IMG/VR virus record: IMGVR_UViG_3300045971_000434
Span: 1 to 38,466 of that record
Direction: 5' to 3' (one strand)
From: a virus
Length of the DNA: 38,466 nucleotides
The position numbers were made by a program, and so were the translations under genes. Shown one piece after another: positions 13,220-19,946 of the stretch (the stretch's first letter is position 1; every line of letters begins with the position of its first letter). The notes beneath the pieces are model-generated. The model worked only from the letters and a program-made list of their open reading frames with translations. It was not told the DNA's origin and did no database searches.

Positions 13220-13333
13220 ATGAAAAACTACATGGAACAGCGCGGGGATTCTTGGACAAAGGCAGGGGGCGTATGCCTTGCAAAGGAGGCTGTAAGGCGA
13301 GCAGTGAAGTTAATCAGAGCACAACATGACTAA
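13220..13333 (+). CDS. 37-residue hypothetical protein
   Basis: Short basic protein MKNYMEQRGDSWTKAGGVCL followed by AKEAVRRAVKLIRAQHD; the second half is an amphipathic basic helix. Its stop overlaps the next gene by eight bases, which supports coupled translation. The leader AAATAAACACC is shared with the gene at 13012. The function is not recognised. Confidence 0.5.
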   Translation: MKNYMEQRGDSWTKAGGVCLAKEAVRRAVKLIRAQHD

Positions 13334-13679
13334 CACTCATTGCGGGATACACCGCGATAATTATATGGATGAGATAAAAGAATTGTATAGAGTATATAAA
13401 AACTCTCTCAAAGATGCTAATTTCGGGCTACTATCGCATCATATCGACGTGGATAAGTTGGAAAAAGCAGCAAGTGACTTGTATGCTTTCCGTGTTGCAT
13501 ATGTAAAGTACACACTTGCAAATACTACGGATAAATTATCACGTGAAAGCAATCAACTAAGATGGTACTTAGAACAGAGGCCATATAAATTAAGCAATAC
13601 AGAGATTAAGCAATACCCTGGATGCTTGAGCTTCATGTATACACTTGAGAACGACATTATAGAGAAGATAACCGCATAA
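13326..13679 (+). CDS. Hypothetical helical protein
   Basis: A 117-residue protein, mostly helical (MDEIKELYRVYKNSLKDANF, VDKLEKAASDLYAFRVAYVK, TTDKLSRESNQLRWYLEQ). An alternative start at the internal Met (13365) would remove the overlap with the previous gene and gives a cleaner N-terminus. There are no cysteine clusters or membrane segments. The function is unknown; it is an accessory early protein. Confidence 0.65.
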   Translation: MTNTHCGIHRDNYMDEIKELYRVYKNSLKDANFGLLSHHIDVDKLEKAASDLYAFRVAYVKYTLANTTDKLSRESNQLRWYLEQRPYKLSNTEIKQYPGCLSFMYTLENDIIEKITA

Positions 13680-13683
13680 TAGT

Positions 13684-13845
13684 ATGAAACAATTCTACTT
13701 TAGGCGCGTGAAGTGTGGAGGACTGCACATACTGCAAGTTATCGCTTTTCGCTGGGTAATTGGATACACACGCAATACTTCATTGCAAAATGGAGAAAAG
13801 GGAAGCGAGCTATACATTAAAAGCCGTTCACGAACTGCACTATAA
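13684..13845 (+). CDS. 53-residue basic hypothetical protein
   Basis: MKQFYFRRVKCGGLHILQVI, then AFRWVIGYTRNTSLQNGEKG and SELYIKSRSRTAL. Beta strands are followed by a basic tail. It starts four bases after the previous stop and ends one base before the next ATG (13847). The alternative longer frame across this region, from 13760, is rejected because it would overlap this gene almost completely. Family unknown. Confidence 0.5.
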   Translation: MKQFYFRRVKCGGLHILQVIAFRWVIGYTRNTSLQNGEKGSELYIKSRSRTAL

Positions 13846-13846
13846 C

Positions 13847-14068
13847 ATGAGTAAACTATACGCAACAGTATCAAGTGAAAAGGCGACAAAGTATCAAGGG
13901 GGTAATGTAAAGATAGCCGGACACGTAACAGCAGAGATAAACGGGGAAAATGTGGAAGTGGTGCGCTATGGGGTAGCAGTCAATGAGCAGGGCGAGTATG
14001 ACGTGTTTATGAGGCTATGGGACGGTACAGAGGTAACAGCAACAGTGGGGAAATATAACGTAAAATAA
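13847..14068 (+). CDS. Small beta-rich hypothetical protein
   Basis: A 73-residue protein from the ATG at 13847: MSKLYATVSSEKATKYQGGN, then VKIAGHVTAEINGENVEVVR and YGVAVNEQGEYDVFMRLWDG, ending TEVTATVGKYNVK. It reads as a compact all-beta domain. The start was chosen because it lies one base after the preceding gene, although the frame remains open upstream to 13760. The function is unknown. Confidence 0.65.
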   Translation: MSKLYATVSSEKATKYQGGNVKIAGHVTAEINGENVEVVRYGVAVNEQGEYDVFMRLWDGTEVTATVGKYNVK

Positions 14069-14069
14069 T

Positions 14070-14255
14070 ATGGACAAAGATACATCGAAAATCACCAACG
14101 CCGAAGAAGCGCGAGAGTTCGCTATTGACTGGCAACAGTGGGCGAGTGAGCAGAACATGAGCTATGGGGAGCTTGCAGAGTGGAGCAATATACTTACAGA
14201 GCTTGCGAACAAGTTCGACCTAACAGAGGAGTTTATAGAGAACGGCATAATTTAA
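14070..14255 (+). CDS. Small acidic helical protein
   Basis: A 61-residue acidic protein: MDKDTSKITNAEEAREFAID, then WQQWASEQNMSYGELAEWSN and ILTELANKFDLTEEFIENGI. It is helical and acidic with several tryptophans; acidic small early proteins sometimes mimic DNA to inhibit host enzymes, but there is no direct evidence here. It follows the previous stop with the common TAATATG junction. Confidence 0.65.
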   Translation: MDKDTSKITNAEEAREFAIDWQQWASEQNMSYGELAEWSNILTELANKFDLTEEFIENGII

Positions 14256-14298
14256 TAAGCAAAAGACCAACCGCACCGCGCAAGCGTTGCCAATAGGT

Positions 14299-14340
14299 GA
14301 AAAGCTGATATTGACCCATGGGGGACTGTATCGGCTTTTC
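14299..14340 (+). terminator. Strong hairpin inside the early operon
   Basis: GAAAAGCTGATA (14299-14310) pairs with TATCGGCTTTTC (14329-14340), twelve pairs including one G-U, around an 18-base loop that itself contains CCCATGGGGG. It is followed by TATTAC, so the stem's T-run could act as a weak terminator or attenuator before the helicase genes. No open frame crosses it convincingly. Confidence 0.5.
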
Positions 14341-14356
14341 TATTACAATAATCACT

Positions 14357-14530
14357 ATGAATACTCACGAAATAAAGAACGCGCCCAAGGGCTCGCGCAC
14401 AGTCATGTTTCACAAGCACATAATGTGTTGTTGTTCGTCATGCACAGAGCAAAAGAAACTTGCTAACCGTGAGCGAATACTAAAGCGGATGAGAGAATGG
14501 CATAGTGCATGGATAAAGACAAAAAAATAA
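14357..14530 (+). CDS. Small cysteine-rich protein
   Basis: A 57-residue protein from the ATG at 14357: MNTHEIKNAPKGSRTVMFHK, then HIMCCCSSCTEQKKLANRER. The CCCSSC cluster with nearby His looks metal-binding, followed by a basic helix (ILKRMREWHSAWIKTKK). An upstream in-frame ATG at 14318 lies in the loop of the hairpin at 14299-14340 and is less likely. It ends three bases before the helicase start. Confidence 0.6.
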   Translation: MNTHEIKNAPKGSRTVMFHKHIMCCCSSCTEQKKLANRERILKRMREWHSAWIKTKK

Positions 14531-14532
14531 TT

Positions 14533-15684
14533 ATGGAATTATACGAACACCAAAAACGCTTTGACAGTAAAAACCCAAATAACGCACTATTAGCATGGGA
14601 AGTAGGCACCGGGAAGACCGTAGCCGCTTGTACGTGGATGAACAGACGCGCAAATCTGCATTTTTTGGTTTCCTGTCCGAAGGGAATAGTGGAAAAGTGG
14701 AAGCGGGATCTCGAAGTGTGGGGAGTAATGAACGCCGATATAGTATCGCGCGATGAGATAAAGAAAACAAATCTGGAAAAGTACGATGGCCTTGTATTAG
14801 ATGAGGCGCAGGACTATAGCTCTCCATTGTTTGATAAGTCACGATCACAAAGGGCAGAGGTTGTATATAACTACAGAAAAGCACATAAGAATGCGCATAT
14901 ACTCATGCTCACGGCGAACCCTGTACGCTCTACGCCTTGGAATATGCACACACTCGCGTGCTATATGGGAATATTCTACCCGGTAAAGGAGTTCCGCAAT
15001 GACTTCTTCTACATGTCCGACAAGTTTGGCCGTATGCATTACGAGAAGCGATCAGGATGGCAGAAGATGATACGCCCATATGTGGAATCAATCGCGGATA
15101 TTGTGCTCATGAGTGACTGTACTGATGTACCGGCGCAGCACCATCAAGTCATTACGATCCCTTGGACCAAGAAGCAGGAGGAGGAATTAAAGGTGCAGCA
15201 ACAGGAGGAACCATCAATGGAATGGCACGCAAGGCATAGGGCAGAACAAGGGGATGCGAAATGGGATAAGGTAAAGGAACTGATTGACGGTTATCACAAA
15301 GTCATCGTTGTATGCTACTATAAGGCGCAAATAAAGGACTATGTGGATAGAATAGGCGATGAACGAGAGGTTTATGTGCTCACAGGGGAGACAAAGGATC
15401 AAGACGCAGTAATTGAGGGCGCAAAAGCATCAAAGAATTGTGTATTCTTTATTCAAGCAAGCATGGGAGCAGGGTTTGATGCAGGAGAGTTTAGCGTCAT
15501 TATCTTTGCATCACAGTCATTCCGCTATGTGGACAAGGTGCAAATGTGCGGACGCGTAAAGCGTATTAATAACCTACACGAGAATACCTTTATTTATCTG
15601 CTCGCAGGTAAAACAGATATGGCCGTGTATAAAACAATAGAATCAGGGAAAGACTTTGATCCTATTAACTACAATGAAAAATAA
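14533..15684 (+). CDS. SF2 DEAD/SNF2-type helicase
   Basis: A 383-residue ATP-dependent DNA or RNA translocase. From the ATG at 14533, Walker A is VGTGKT (residues 24-29), motif II is DEAQ (90-93), and a motif III-like stretch is LTANPVRST. The second RecA domain ends with the motif V/VI region QASMGAGFDAGEFSVIIFASQ and QMCGRVKRI. This order matches phage SNF2/DEAD-like helicases used in replication restart or recombination. An in-frame ATG at 14509 lies inside the previous gene, so 14533 is preferred. It precedes a membrane peptide and an RHH regulator. Substrate and polarity cannot be read from sequence. Confidence 0.85.
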   Translation: MELYEHQKRFDSKNPNNALLAWEVGTGKTVAACTWMNRRANLHFLVSCPKGIVEKWKRDLEVWGVMNADIVSRDEIKKTNLEKYDGLVLDEAQDYSSPLFDKSRSQRAEVVYNYRKAHKNAHILMLTANPVRSTPWNMHTLACYMGIFYPVKEFRNDFFYMSDKFGRMHYEKRSGWQKMIRPYVESIADIVLMSDCTDVPAQHHQVITIPWTKKQEEELKVQQQEEPSMEWHARHRAEQGDAKWDKVKELIDGYHKVIVVCYYKAQIKDYVDRIGDEREVYVLTGETKDQDAVIEGAKASKNCVFFIQASMGAGFDAGEFSVIIFASQSFRYVDKVQMCGRVKRINNLHENTFIYLLAGKTDMAVYKTIESGKDFDPINYNEK

Positions 15685-15820
15685 AGCAGCATATAAGCAG
15701 TATATTAGTGATGTAAAGAATATGAAGCGAACAGTTGTTCGTTTACGTATCTACGCATGGGTTGGATTTCTCACGATATTCGTGGGTATACCATTATTCG
15801 TTTATTTAATCATCAAATAA
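15674..15820 (+). CDS. 48-residue membrane protein
   Basis: Lys-rich N-terminus (MKNKAAYKQYISDVKNMKRT) followed by one hydrophobic helix (YAWVGFLTIFVGIPLFVYLI), so an N-in single-span protein is expected. Its ATG overlaps the helicase end by 11 bases, and it ends one base before the RHH gene with the TAATATG junction. The function is unknown; possible roles are early envelope modification or holin-like action. Confidence 0.6.
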   Translation: MKNKAAYKQYISDVKNMKRTVVRLRIYAWVGFLTIFVGIPLFVYLIIK

Positions 15821-15821
15821 T

Positions 15822-16172
15822 ATGGCACGAAAGAAAGTATCAGTAAAAAAGTTTATGGTATCAGTTAATGAGATGCAGTCTATTGCACTTGATAATCTTA
15901 TGCAGGAGGATATGCAGGATAATGTATCGCAATATATTGGATTCTTGATTGCGGAAGTTTCAAAGCAGCGTGAAAGCGGACGCTCCAAGCGTTCCGTTGG
16001 CCGTCCTAAGAATGAGAAGGAGGAAGAAGTATATTATCCAGCTCCATATAATAAAGATGCGCCACCGTACACACATGACGATTTGGAAGCGTATTATACT
16101 GCGCGTAAGGAAAAGGTTCCGGCCGGACTTATTCCACTCACAAAGGAGGAGTTGAAGAAGTGGGATATGTAG
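15822..16172 (+). CDS. Ribbon-helix-helix DNA-binding protein
   Basis: A 116-residue protein. Residues about 8-48 fit an RHH (Arc/MetJ-like) fold: the strand KKFMVSVNEMQ, helix A (IALDNLMQED) and helix B (NVSQYIGFLIAEVSKQ). A basic AT-hook-like segment SKRSVGRPKNEK follows at about 55-67. The C-terminal half is Pro/Tyr-rich, then helical (THDDLEAYYTARKEK). RHH proteins bind operators as dimers, so this is a candidate phage regulator; its targets may be the repeats in 11964-12090, which is inference. It is the last gene before a bidirectional terminator. Confidence 0.65.
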   Translation: MARKKVSVKKFMVSVNEMQSIALDNLMQEDMQDNVSQYIGFLIAEVSKQRESGRSKRSVGRPKNEKEEEVYYPAPYNKDAPPYTHDDLEAYYTARKEKVPAGLIPLTKEELKKWDM

Positions 16173-16216
16173 TATACACTTATATTAATAACAACTTCTT
16201 TATAAAACAGGCATAT

Positions 16217-16245
16217 AAAAAACACCTCTACTTGGGGTGTTTTTT
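16217..16245. terminator. Bidirectional intrinsic terminator
   Basis: AAAAAACACC (16217-16226) pairs with GGTGTTTTTT (16236-16245), ten perfect pairs with a nine-base loop. The stem carries A/T runs on both sides, so it can stop transcription from both directions. It lies between the rightward RHH gene (ending 16172) and the leftward replication island, whose last small gene ends within it. Confidence 0.85.
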
Positions 16246-16338
16246 GTTTAGCTTTTCAAGTTCCTTCTCATATCCTTCTTTAAAAGTCTTTGATTTTAAT
16301 TGTTTAGCTAGATATTTTTTAAATGGTATTGTCTTCAT
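16228..16338 (-). CDS. 36-residue basic protein, coupled to the nuclease
   Basis: The protein is MKTIPFKKYLAKQLKSKTFK followed by EGYEKELEKLNKKHPK. Its ATG overlaps the VRR-NUC stop as ATGA (16335-16338), strong evidence for coupled translation. The sequence resembles the N-terminal helix of XRE/HigA-like antitoxins (YL-x-QL-x-F-x-x-x-Y-x-x-x-x), but the HTH that should follow is absent. It may be a remnant or a free-standing peptide. Its stop lies inside the terminator. Confidence 0.6.
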   Translation of the reverse strand: MKTIPFKKYLAKQLKSKTFKEGYEKELEKLNKKHPK

Positions 16339-16673
16339 TTTGTTAGGTGAAAGGTTTTTAATCCTGCTTGTACTTCTTCTAGTGAGTGCGCGAGTATATA
16401 TACTCCACCAATATCCTCACATTTCTTTTTGAACTTCTTCTGTAGTTGGCTCTGCACTCCATCTATGTCCTTTAACTCTATTCCCACAAACAATCCCATA
16501 ACGTCACCGGTAATGTCTGGCCACCCTGAATCCTTATATGAGGACATATGGTTAGTAAGTCCGAACTGACAGTCATTTTTAAGACAGAGCTCACGTAAGT
16601 ATTCCATGACTGAATCTTGTAGCTTTCCTTCTTTACGCTCCTTCTTCTTTGGTAGGTTAGGTAGATCAGTCAT
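16335..16673 (-). CDS. VRR-NUC nuclease
   Basis: A 112-residue nuclease of the PD-(D/E)XK superfamily in its compact phage form. Key features are D53 in GWPDITG, then E66 and K68 in GIELKD and Q76 in the following helix; an upstream Glu lies in the first helix (VMEYLREL). Family members cut branched or flap DNA and can act as Holliday-junction resolvases. The N-terminus is Lys-rich, suited to DNA binding. It overlaps its upstream neighbour by eight bases and its downstream neighbour by ATGA. Its position in the replication island suggests processing of recombination or replication intermediates. Confidence 0.85.
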   Translation of the reverse strand: MTDLPNLPKKKERKEGKLQDSVMEYLRELCLKNDCQFGLTNHMSSYKDSGWPDITGDVMGLFVGIELKDIDGVQSQLQKKFKKKCEDIGGVYILAHSLEEVQAGLKTFHLTK

Positions 16674-16914
16674 AGCTTATGGTTGGCATCTTAATCATAG
16701 TAAACTTTGGACCATCAACGATATCGTTGTAGAAAAGCATTGATTGTTCGTTACCGACACACATATACTGTGCAAGATGTGATCGTATAAATTCGAGCAC
16801 ATCCTCAAAGAGAGCGAAATCAGCAACGAGTTCCTGTCCTTTATGAATGTAGAACCTATCAGCACGTGCTTGTTCCTCCCTTATTTCCTTAATGAGATTA
16901 CGATTGTATTTCAT
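16666..16914 (-). CDS. Small hypothetical protein of the replication island
   Basis: An 82-residue protein: MKYNRNLIKEIREEQARADR, then FYIHKGQELVADFALFEDVL and EFIRSHLAQYMCVGNEQSML, ending with a beta segment (FTMIKMPTISYD). No motif is recognised. It overlaps both neighbours by a few bases and so is part of the tightly coupled island operon. Confidence 0.65.
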   Translation of the reverse strand: MKYNRNLIKEIREEQARADRFYIHKGQELVADFALFEDVLEFIRSHLAQYMCVGNEQSMLFYNDIVDGPKFTMIKMPTISYD

Positions 16915-17140
16915 GGTATGCTTTTTGTTTTATTTCTTCTTCTGTATAACGATAACGCCCTTCCTTTCTTGTTCGTACCCTACGGATAAGCTCTTGTTTA
17001 TCAAACGGAATATCAATCTTTACTAATAGGTTTCCATTATGGACCATATGTGCATGGTCTAATAAGTACTGCCATATTGCTTCATCCCATGATATATTAC
17101 GCTTTCCATCTTTACGCCAACGTAATTTACGTGCTCCCAT
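16898..17140 (-). CDS. Small basic hypothetical protein
   Basis: An 80-residue protein from the Met at 17140: MGARKLRWRKDGKRNISWDE, then AIWQYLLDHAHMVHNGNLLV and KIDIPFDKQELIRRVRTRKE. It has a very basic N-terminus, then mixed helix and strand. The frame is open six codons further to 17158, which would overlap the ATPase gene by 14 bases; the shorter form leaves a four-base gap. A DNA-binding accessory role is plausible but unproven. Confidence 0.6.
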   Translation of the reverse strand: MGARKLRWRKDGKRNISWDEAIWQYLLDHAHMVHNGNLLVKIDIPFDKQELIRRVRTRKEGRYRYTEEEIKQKAYHEIQS

Positions 17141-17144
17141 AGTA

Positions 17145-18398
17145 TTAGAATCCAGCATTAATAAAGTCCATATCTTCCTCTACATTATATTCAGGTATTG
17201 GTGCTTCATCCTCCTTTAGTTTAATCTGTGGTGTTGATTTTGATACGCGTTTAATAAATACCTTTGTATTTTCATCCTCAATATACCACTTGAATGGAAT
17301 CCTTGCGGTATCACGTTTAATCATTCCTACCGCAAACAATGGGTTAAGGTAAGTCTCTACTCCCTCCTTCTCTAGCCCTAGTCCATTAGTTGAGCCTATC
17401 TGTGAGGCTGAGAGATGATTTGTCGCATCAGTAAGGATCTCCAAGATTGCTCTACGCTCACGATTTATCGAACTATAGGCGCACTTTTCAACGATTTCAA
17501 TCATCTCATCAGTAACCACCGCATCCTTTTTCCCGGTCTCATAGCAGTGCATTACCTGTAGCGTCTGTAATAGTGCCTCAAATGACTTATTATCGCGTCC
17601 TACAGAGGCTTTCTGTGGTATTTGGTCTACCTTACCACTTTTAAAATTAGTATGCACAGTAGCCTTTCCAGACACACAAAAGATAGATGCCTTACGTACT
17701 CGGTCCTTCTGCTCTACGGTTAAGGAAAGTGGAGTTACGCCATGCTTCTCAATCCATTCCTTGACACCTGTATAATATGATGCGTAATAACCTTTCATCT
17801 CATCAGTCATATCCTTTGCACTGATGGTTGTCTCTGATTGCTTTGTCGCAATTTCAATATCTGATGGGACATCCATCCAGTAATAGATGAAGCGTTCACC
17901 CATCGAGCGTCCACTTTCAAGGTGGTAATAGATATCTGCGGTTGCTGCACCGACAAAGCCTATCTTACCTTCCCAATTTACCTTACCGGTCCCGGTATAC
18001 TTCGTCACTTTACGGTCATAGACGAGCTTTAATTGGGAAAGAATTTCACCTCGACTGACAATATTCTTTGAGAGGATGGAGGTGAAGTCTGAGAAGGCCA
18101 TTATTCCACTTCCGATTGTTCGTAGTAGTGAGTTATCCTTACCACCAACTTTATAGCCCGATAGGAGTGTCTTCTCCGTGAGATCATCAACAAAGAATAC
18201 TCCTTTAATGTCAACGATAGGTGAAAGCAATGTCGTTTTGCCTCCTGATGATGGTGCAACCACCATTAGCCAAATAGGGTCAAGGTCGATAAGCTGATTG
18301 CCAATTACGGTGGCAAGGAGCATGTCCAGTGTGTGGTGGTCCTTGAGTAAAATATACTCTCCCCATTTAGTTTTAATGTCCTTTAATTTTATGGTCAT
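17145..18398 (-). CDS. AAA+ ATPase, probable replicative helicase
   Basis: A 417-residue protein. Walker A is APSSGGKTT (residues 48-56), with a Walker B-like GIMAFSDF about 60 residues on, a sensor-1-like GFVGAATAD, and an arginine-finger-like SGRSMGERFIYYWMD. A probable winged helix is near the C-terminus (RRAILEILTDATNHLSASQIGST, VETYLNPLFAVGMI). The order recalls MCM or D5-like hexameric DNA helicases. Its ATG overlaps the stop of the CHC2 zinc-finger gene, so the two are translated together as a helicase-primase-like pair. DNA unwinding is inferred; a loader role is the main alternative. Confidence 0.75.
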   Translation of the reverse strand: MTIKLKDIKTKWGEYILLKDHHTLDMLLATVIGNQLIDLDPIWLMVVAPSSGGKTTLLSPIVDIKGVFFVDDLTEKTLLSGYKVGGKDNSLLRTIGSGIMAFSDFTSILSKNIVSRGEILSQLKLVYDRKVTKYTGTGKVNWEGKIGFVGAATADIYYHLESGRSMGERFIYYWMDVPSDIEIATKQSETTISAKDMTDEMKGYYASYYTGVKEWIEKHGVTPLSLTVEQKDRVRKASIFCVSGKATVHTNFKSGKVDQIPQKASVGRDNKSFEALLQTLQVMHCYETGKKDAVVTDEMIEIVEKCAYSSINRERRAILEILTDATNHLSASQIGSTNGLGLEKEGVETYLNPLFAVGMIKRDTARIPFKWYIEDENTKVFIKRVSKSTPQIKLKEDEAPIPEYNVEEDMDFINAGF

Positions 18399-19078
18399 TT
18401 TTTAAGTAAGAACTTCACTGCTTGTAAAAAATTCAGTCCGAGTAACTTCATGATGTAATCAACAACACTCCCACCTTCCGCGCATCCAAAGCAGTACCAA
18501 CTGTTTTGGTCGGTGTAGATAGTGAATGAACCGGTCTTTTCCTTATGAAACGGACAATTACCTTTTGCTCGTTTACCTGTATGCTGTAATTTATCGGTGT
18601 AGTAATTGGTAATTGTAAGTTGCTTTGCAAGTGCGATATCTTGATCCGTAATTGGCATCACAATCTTTTTTCCTTTACCTTCGAGACCATCAAGATAAAG
18701 AAGGTTCAGTTCAATTTGTTTTTTTTGTTCGTTTATTTGCTTTCGTTGATACTCGTACCATTGTTCAAAGAGTTCCCTTACATATTGCTGCTCCTTAAAA
18801 GCAACCTTTGTGATTATACTATCATAGACTAATTGTTCGCTTTGTGTAACCTCCTTCAAATTCTGTTTACATTCTTTTACTTTTTCTTTCAATCCCCTAC
18901 GCGCTTCTTTTGCAGCGTTGGGAAATATTTCCATGAGATTAAAGAATGAGAGATTAGGAAGTTGTGACTGCCATTTTTCCCTTATTCTATCAAGTGTATC
19001 AATATCATCATGAGAATAGAGATTACCATCAAAGCCAAAAAACAGATCTTTTGATGGGAGATAAAGGAAAGGCTTCAT
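18395..19078 (-). CDS. CHC2 zinc-finger protein (primase-like, lacks TOPRIM)
   Basis: A 227-residue protein from the Met at 19078. An N-terminal coil-rich region (KEARRGLKEKVKECKQNLKEV, QRKQINEQKKQIELNLLYLDG) is followed by a C-terminal CHC2 zinc finger, with C175 and H178 in NCPFHKEKTGSF and C196, C199 in WYCFGCAEGGSVVDYI. That finger is the DNA-recognition domain of DnaG-type primases, normally N-terminal and followed by TOPRIM; here it ends the protein. It may guide host primase or load the coupled AAA+ helicase. A start at 19099 is possible, but the -10 element at 19093-19088 lies inside that extension. Confidence 0.75.
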   Translation of the reverse strand: MKPFLYLPSKDLFFGFDGNLYSHDDIDTLDRIREKWQSQLPNLSFFNLMEIFPNAAKEARRGLKEKVKECKQNLKEVTQSEQLVYDSIITKVAFKEQQYVRELFEQWYEYQRKQINEQKKQIELNLLYLDGLEGKGKKIVMPITDQDIALAKQLTITNYYTDKLQHTGKRAKGNCPFHKEKTGSFTIYTDQNSWYCFGCAEGGSVVDYIMKLLGLNFLQAVKFLLKK

Positions 19079-19087
19079 AATGAGGAC

Positions 19088-19096
19088 ATTATAGCA
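19088..19096 (-). promoter_or_regulatory. Leftward extended -10 promoter of the replication island
   Basis: On the minus strand TG-C-TATAAT occupies 19096-19088, a perfect -10 hexamer with the extended TG. There is no good -35. Transcription would start near 19081, three bases before the ATG at 19078, so the message would be almost leaderless, which fits the absence of SD sites. Confidence 0.55.
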
Positions 19097-19124
19097 CATA
19101 ATCTAAACATATGTGTTTACATAA

Positions 19125-19136
19125 CTGTGGATAACT
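19125..19136 (-). promoter_or_regulatory. AGTTATCCACAG box, copy 3 (DnaA-box-like)
   Basis: Same sequence and orientation as the boxes at 8000-8011 and 11319-11330. It lies between the divergent promoters for the leftward replication island and the rightward HTH/SSB operon, where it could control both or mark a second origin-like site. Confidence 0.65.
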
Positions 19137-19139
19137 CAC

Positions 19140-19168
19140 TTGCGCTATAAAAATATGTAAGGTAATAT
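19140..19168 (+). promoter_or_regulatory. Rightward promoter of the HTH and SSB operon
   Basis: TTGCGC (19140-19145) and TAATAT (19163-19168) are 17 bases apart. The predicted start falls at about the ATG at 19175, so the transcript would be leaderless. The -35 is only a partial match, so confidence is moderate. Confidence 0.4.
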
Positions 19169-19174
19169 AAACTT

Positions 19175-19336
19175 ATGGCAAGACCAAACAAAGAACAATT
19201 AGTAGTCATCCAAAAGCGTAACAAAGAGCTTCTTACAATGGTCAAAAAGGGCTATCCATCTGACTATATCTGCTCATTCTTCAACCTTTCAAAAGGCCGA
19301 GTCTCACAGATAATCAAGAAGAATAAATCTACCTAG
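19175..19336 (+). CDS. Small HTH DNA-binding protein
   Basis: A 53-residue protein: MARPNKEQLVVIQKRNKELL, then TMVKKGYPSDYICSFFNLSK and GRVSQIIKKNKST. The second half is a helix-turn-helix (helix YPSDYICSFF, turn NLSK, recognition helix GRVSQIIKK), of the minimal type seen in sigma region 4 or Trp-repressor-like proteins. It is the first rightward gene after the divergent promoters and directly precedes the strong RNA hairpin and the SSB gene, so it is a likely transcription regulator of this junction. Confidence 0.7.
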   Translation: MARPNKEQLVVIQKRNKELLTMVKKGYPSDYICSFFNLSKGRVSQIIKKNKST

Positions 19337-19342
19337 GATGTA

Positions 19343-19390
19343 GATAGGGGGGATGCCAAGTTCTCTATGCCAGCATAGAGTCCCCCTATC
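19343..19390 (+). other. Nested RNA stem-loops before the SSB gene
   Basis: GATAGGGGG (19343-19351) pairs with CCCCCTATC (19382-19390), nine perfect pairs with one further A-U pair beyond a bulged G. Inside, CTCTATG (19363-19369) pairs with CATAGAG (19374-19380) around CCAG. There is no U-tract. It may be a leader structure or processing signal for the SSB message, or a repressor target; it resembles the structured gaps in the virion operon. Confidence 0.7.
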
Positions 19391-19434
19391 TGTACCTTAG
19401 TCGGAGGGACAGAATAATAAATAATAACAATCAA

Positions 19435-19935
19435 ATGTCAAAAGCAAAAAATGACTTCTTTCCAGAGGGCTATAAAGAGCCAACAGGAAACTATATGAAG
19501 TTGCAGCAAGGCGAGAATGTGTTCCGTGTATTATCAAGCGCAATCACCGGTTATGAATACTGGAATCTTGACAATAAGCCTATCCGATCAAAGACACAGT
19601 GGACATCAACTCCAAGTGATATCAAGCGTAAAGATGATGGTAAGCCATCAGCAGTCAAGCACTTCTGGGCATTCGTTGTCTGGAACTACGCAGCAAAGAA
19701 GGTGCAGATCCTTGAACTTACCCAAAAGGGCATCATGTCATCAATGAAGGCCTATATCGGGAACAAGGCATGGGGAGATCCAAAGGGTTATGACCTTACC
19801 GTCACGAAGACTGGCAGCAACCTCGATACAGAGTATGTAACGATGGCCAACCCTCATTCAGACGCTCCAAAGGAAGACTTTACCATCAACCTTGACGCAT
19901 TATTTGAGCTTGAAGGCGATCCTTTCGCTGTTTAA
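19435..19935 (+). CDS. Single-stranded DNA-binding protein
   Basis: A 166-residue protein. It opens MSKAKNDFFPEGYKEPTGNYMKLQQGENVFRVLSS, carries beta strands typical of an OB fold (SAVKHFWAFVVWNYAAKKVQILELTQKGIM), and ends in an acidic tip DALFELEGDPFAV like the C-terminal peptides of SSB proteins that recruit partners. It coats single-stranded DNA in replication and recombination. It is followed by a coiled-coil protein and a PD-(D/E)XK nuclease, a common phage recombination block. Hairpins flank it on both sides, perhaps because it is made in high amounts. Confidence 0.75.
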   Translation: MSKAKNDFFPEGYKEPTGNYMKLQQGENVFRVLSSAITGYEYWNLDNKPIRSKTQWTSTPSDIKRKDDGKPSAVKHFWAFVVWNYAAKKVQILELTQKGIMSSMKAYIGNKAWGDPKGYDLTVTKTGSNLDTEYVTMANPHSDAPKEDFTINLDALFELEGDPFAV

Positions 19936-19946
19936 GTAGATAGGGC

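Noticed and set aside
13760-13846. N-terminal extension of the gene at 13847
   Set aside because: It would overlap the well-packed gene at 13684-13845 almost entirely; the internal ATG follows that stop by one base.
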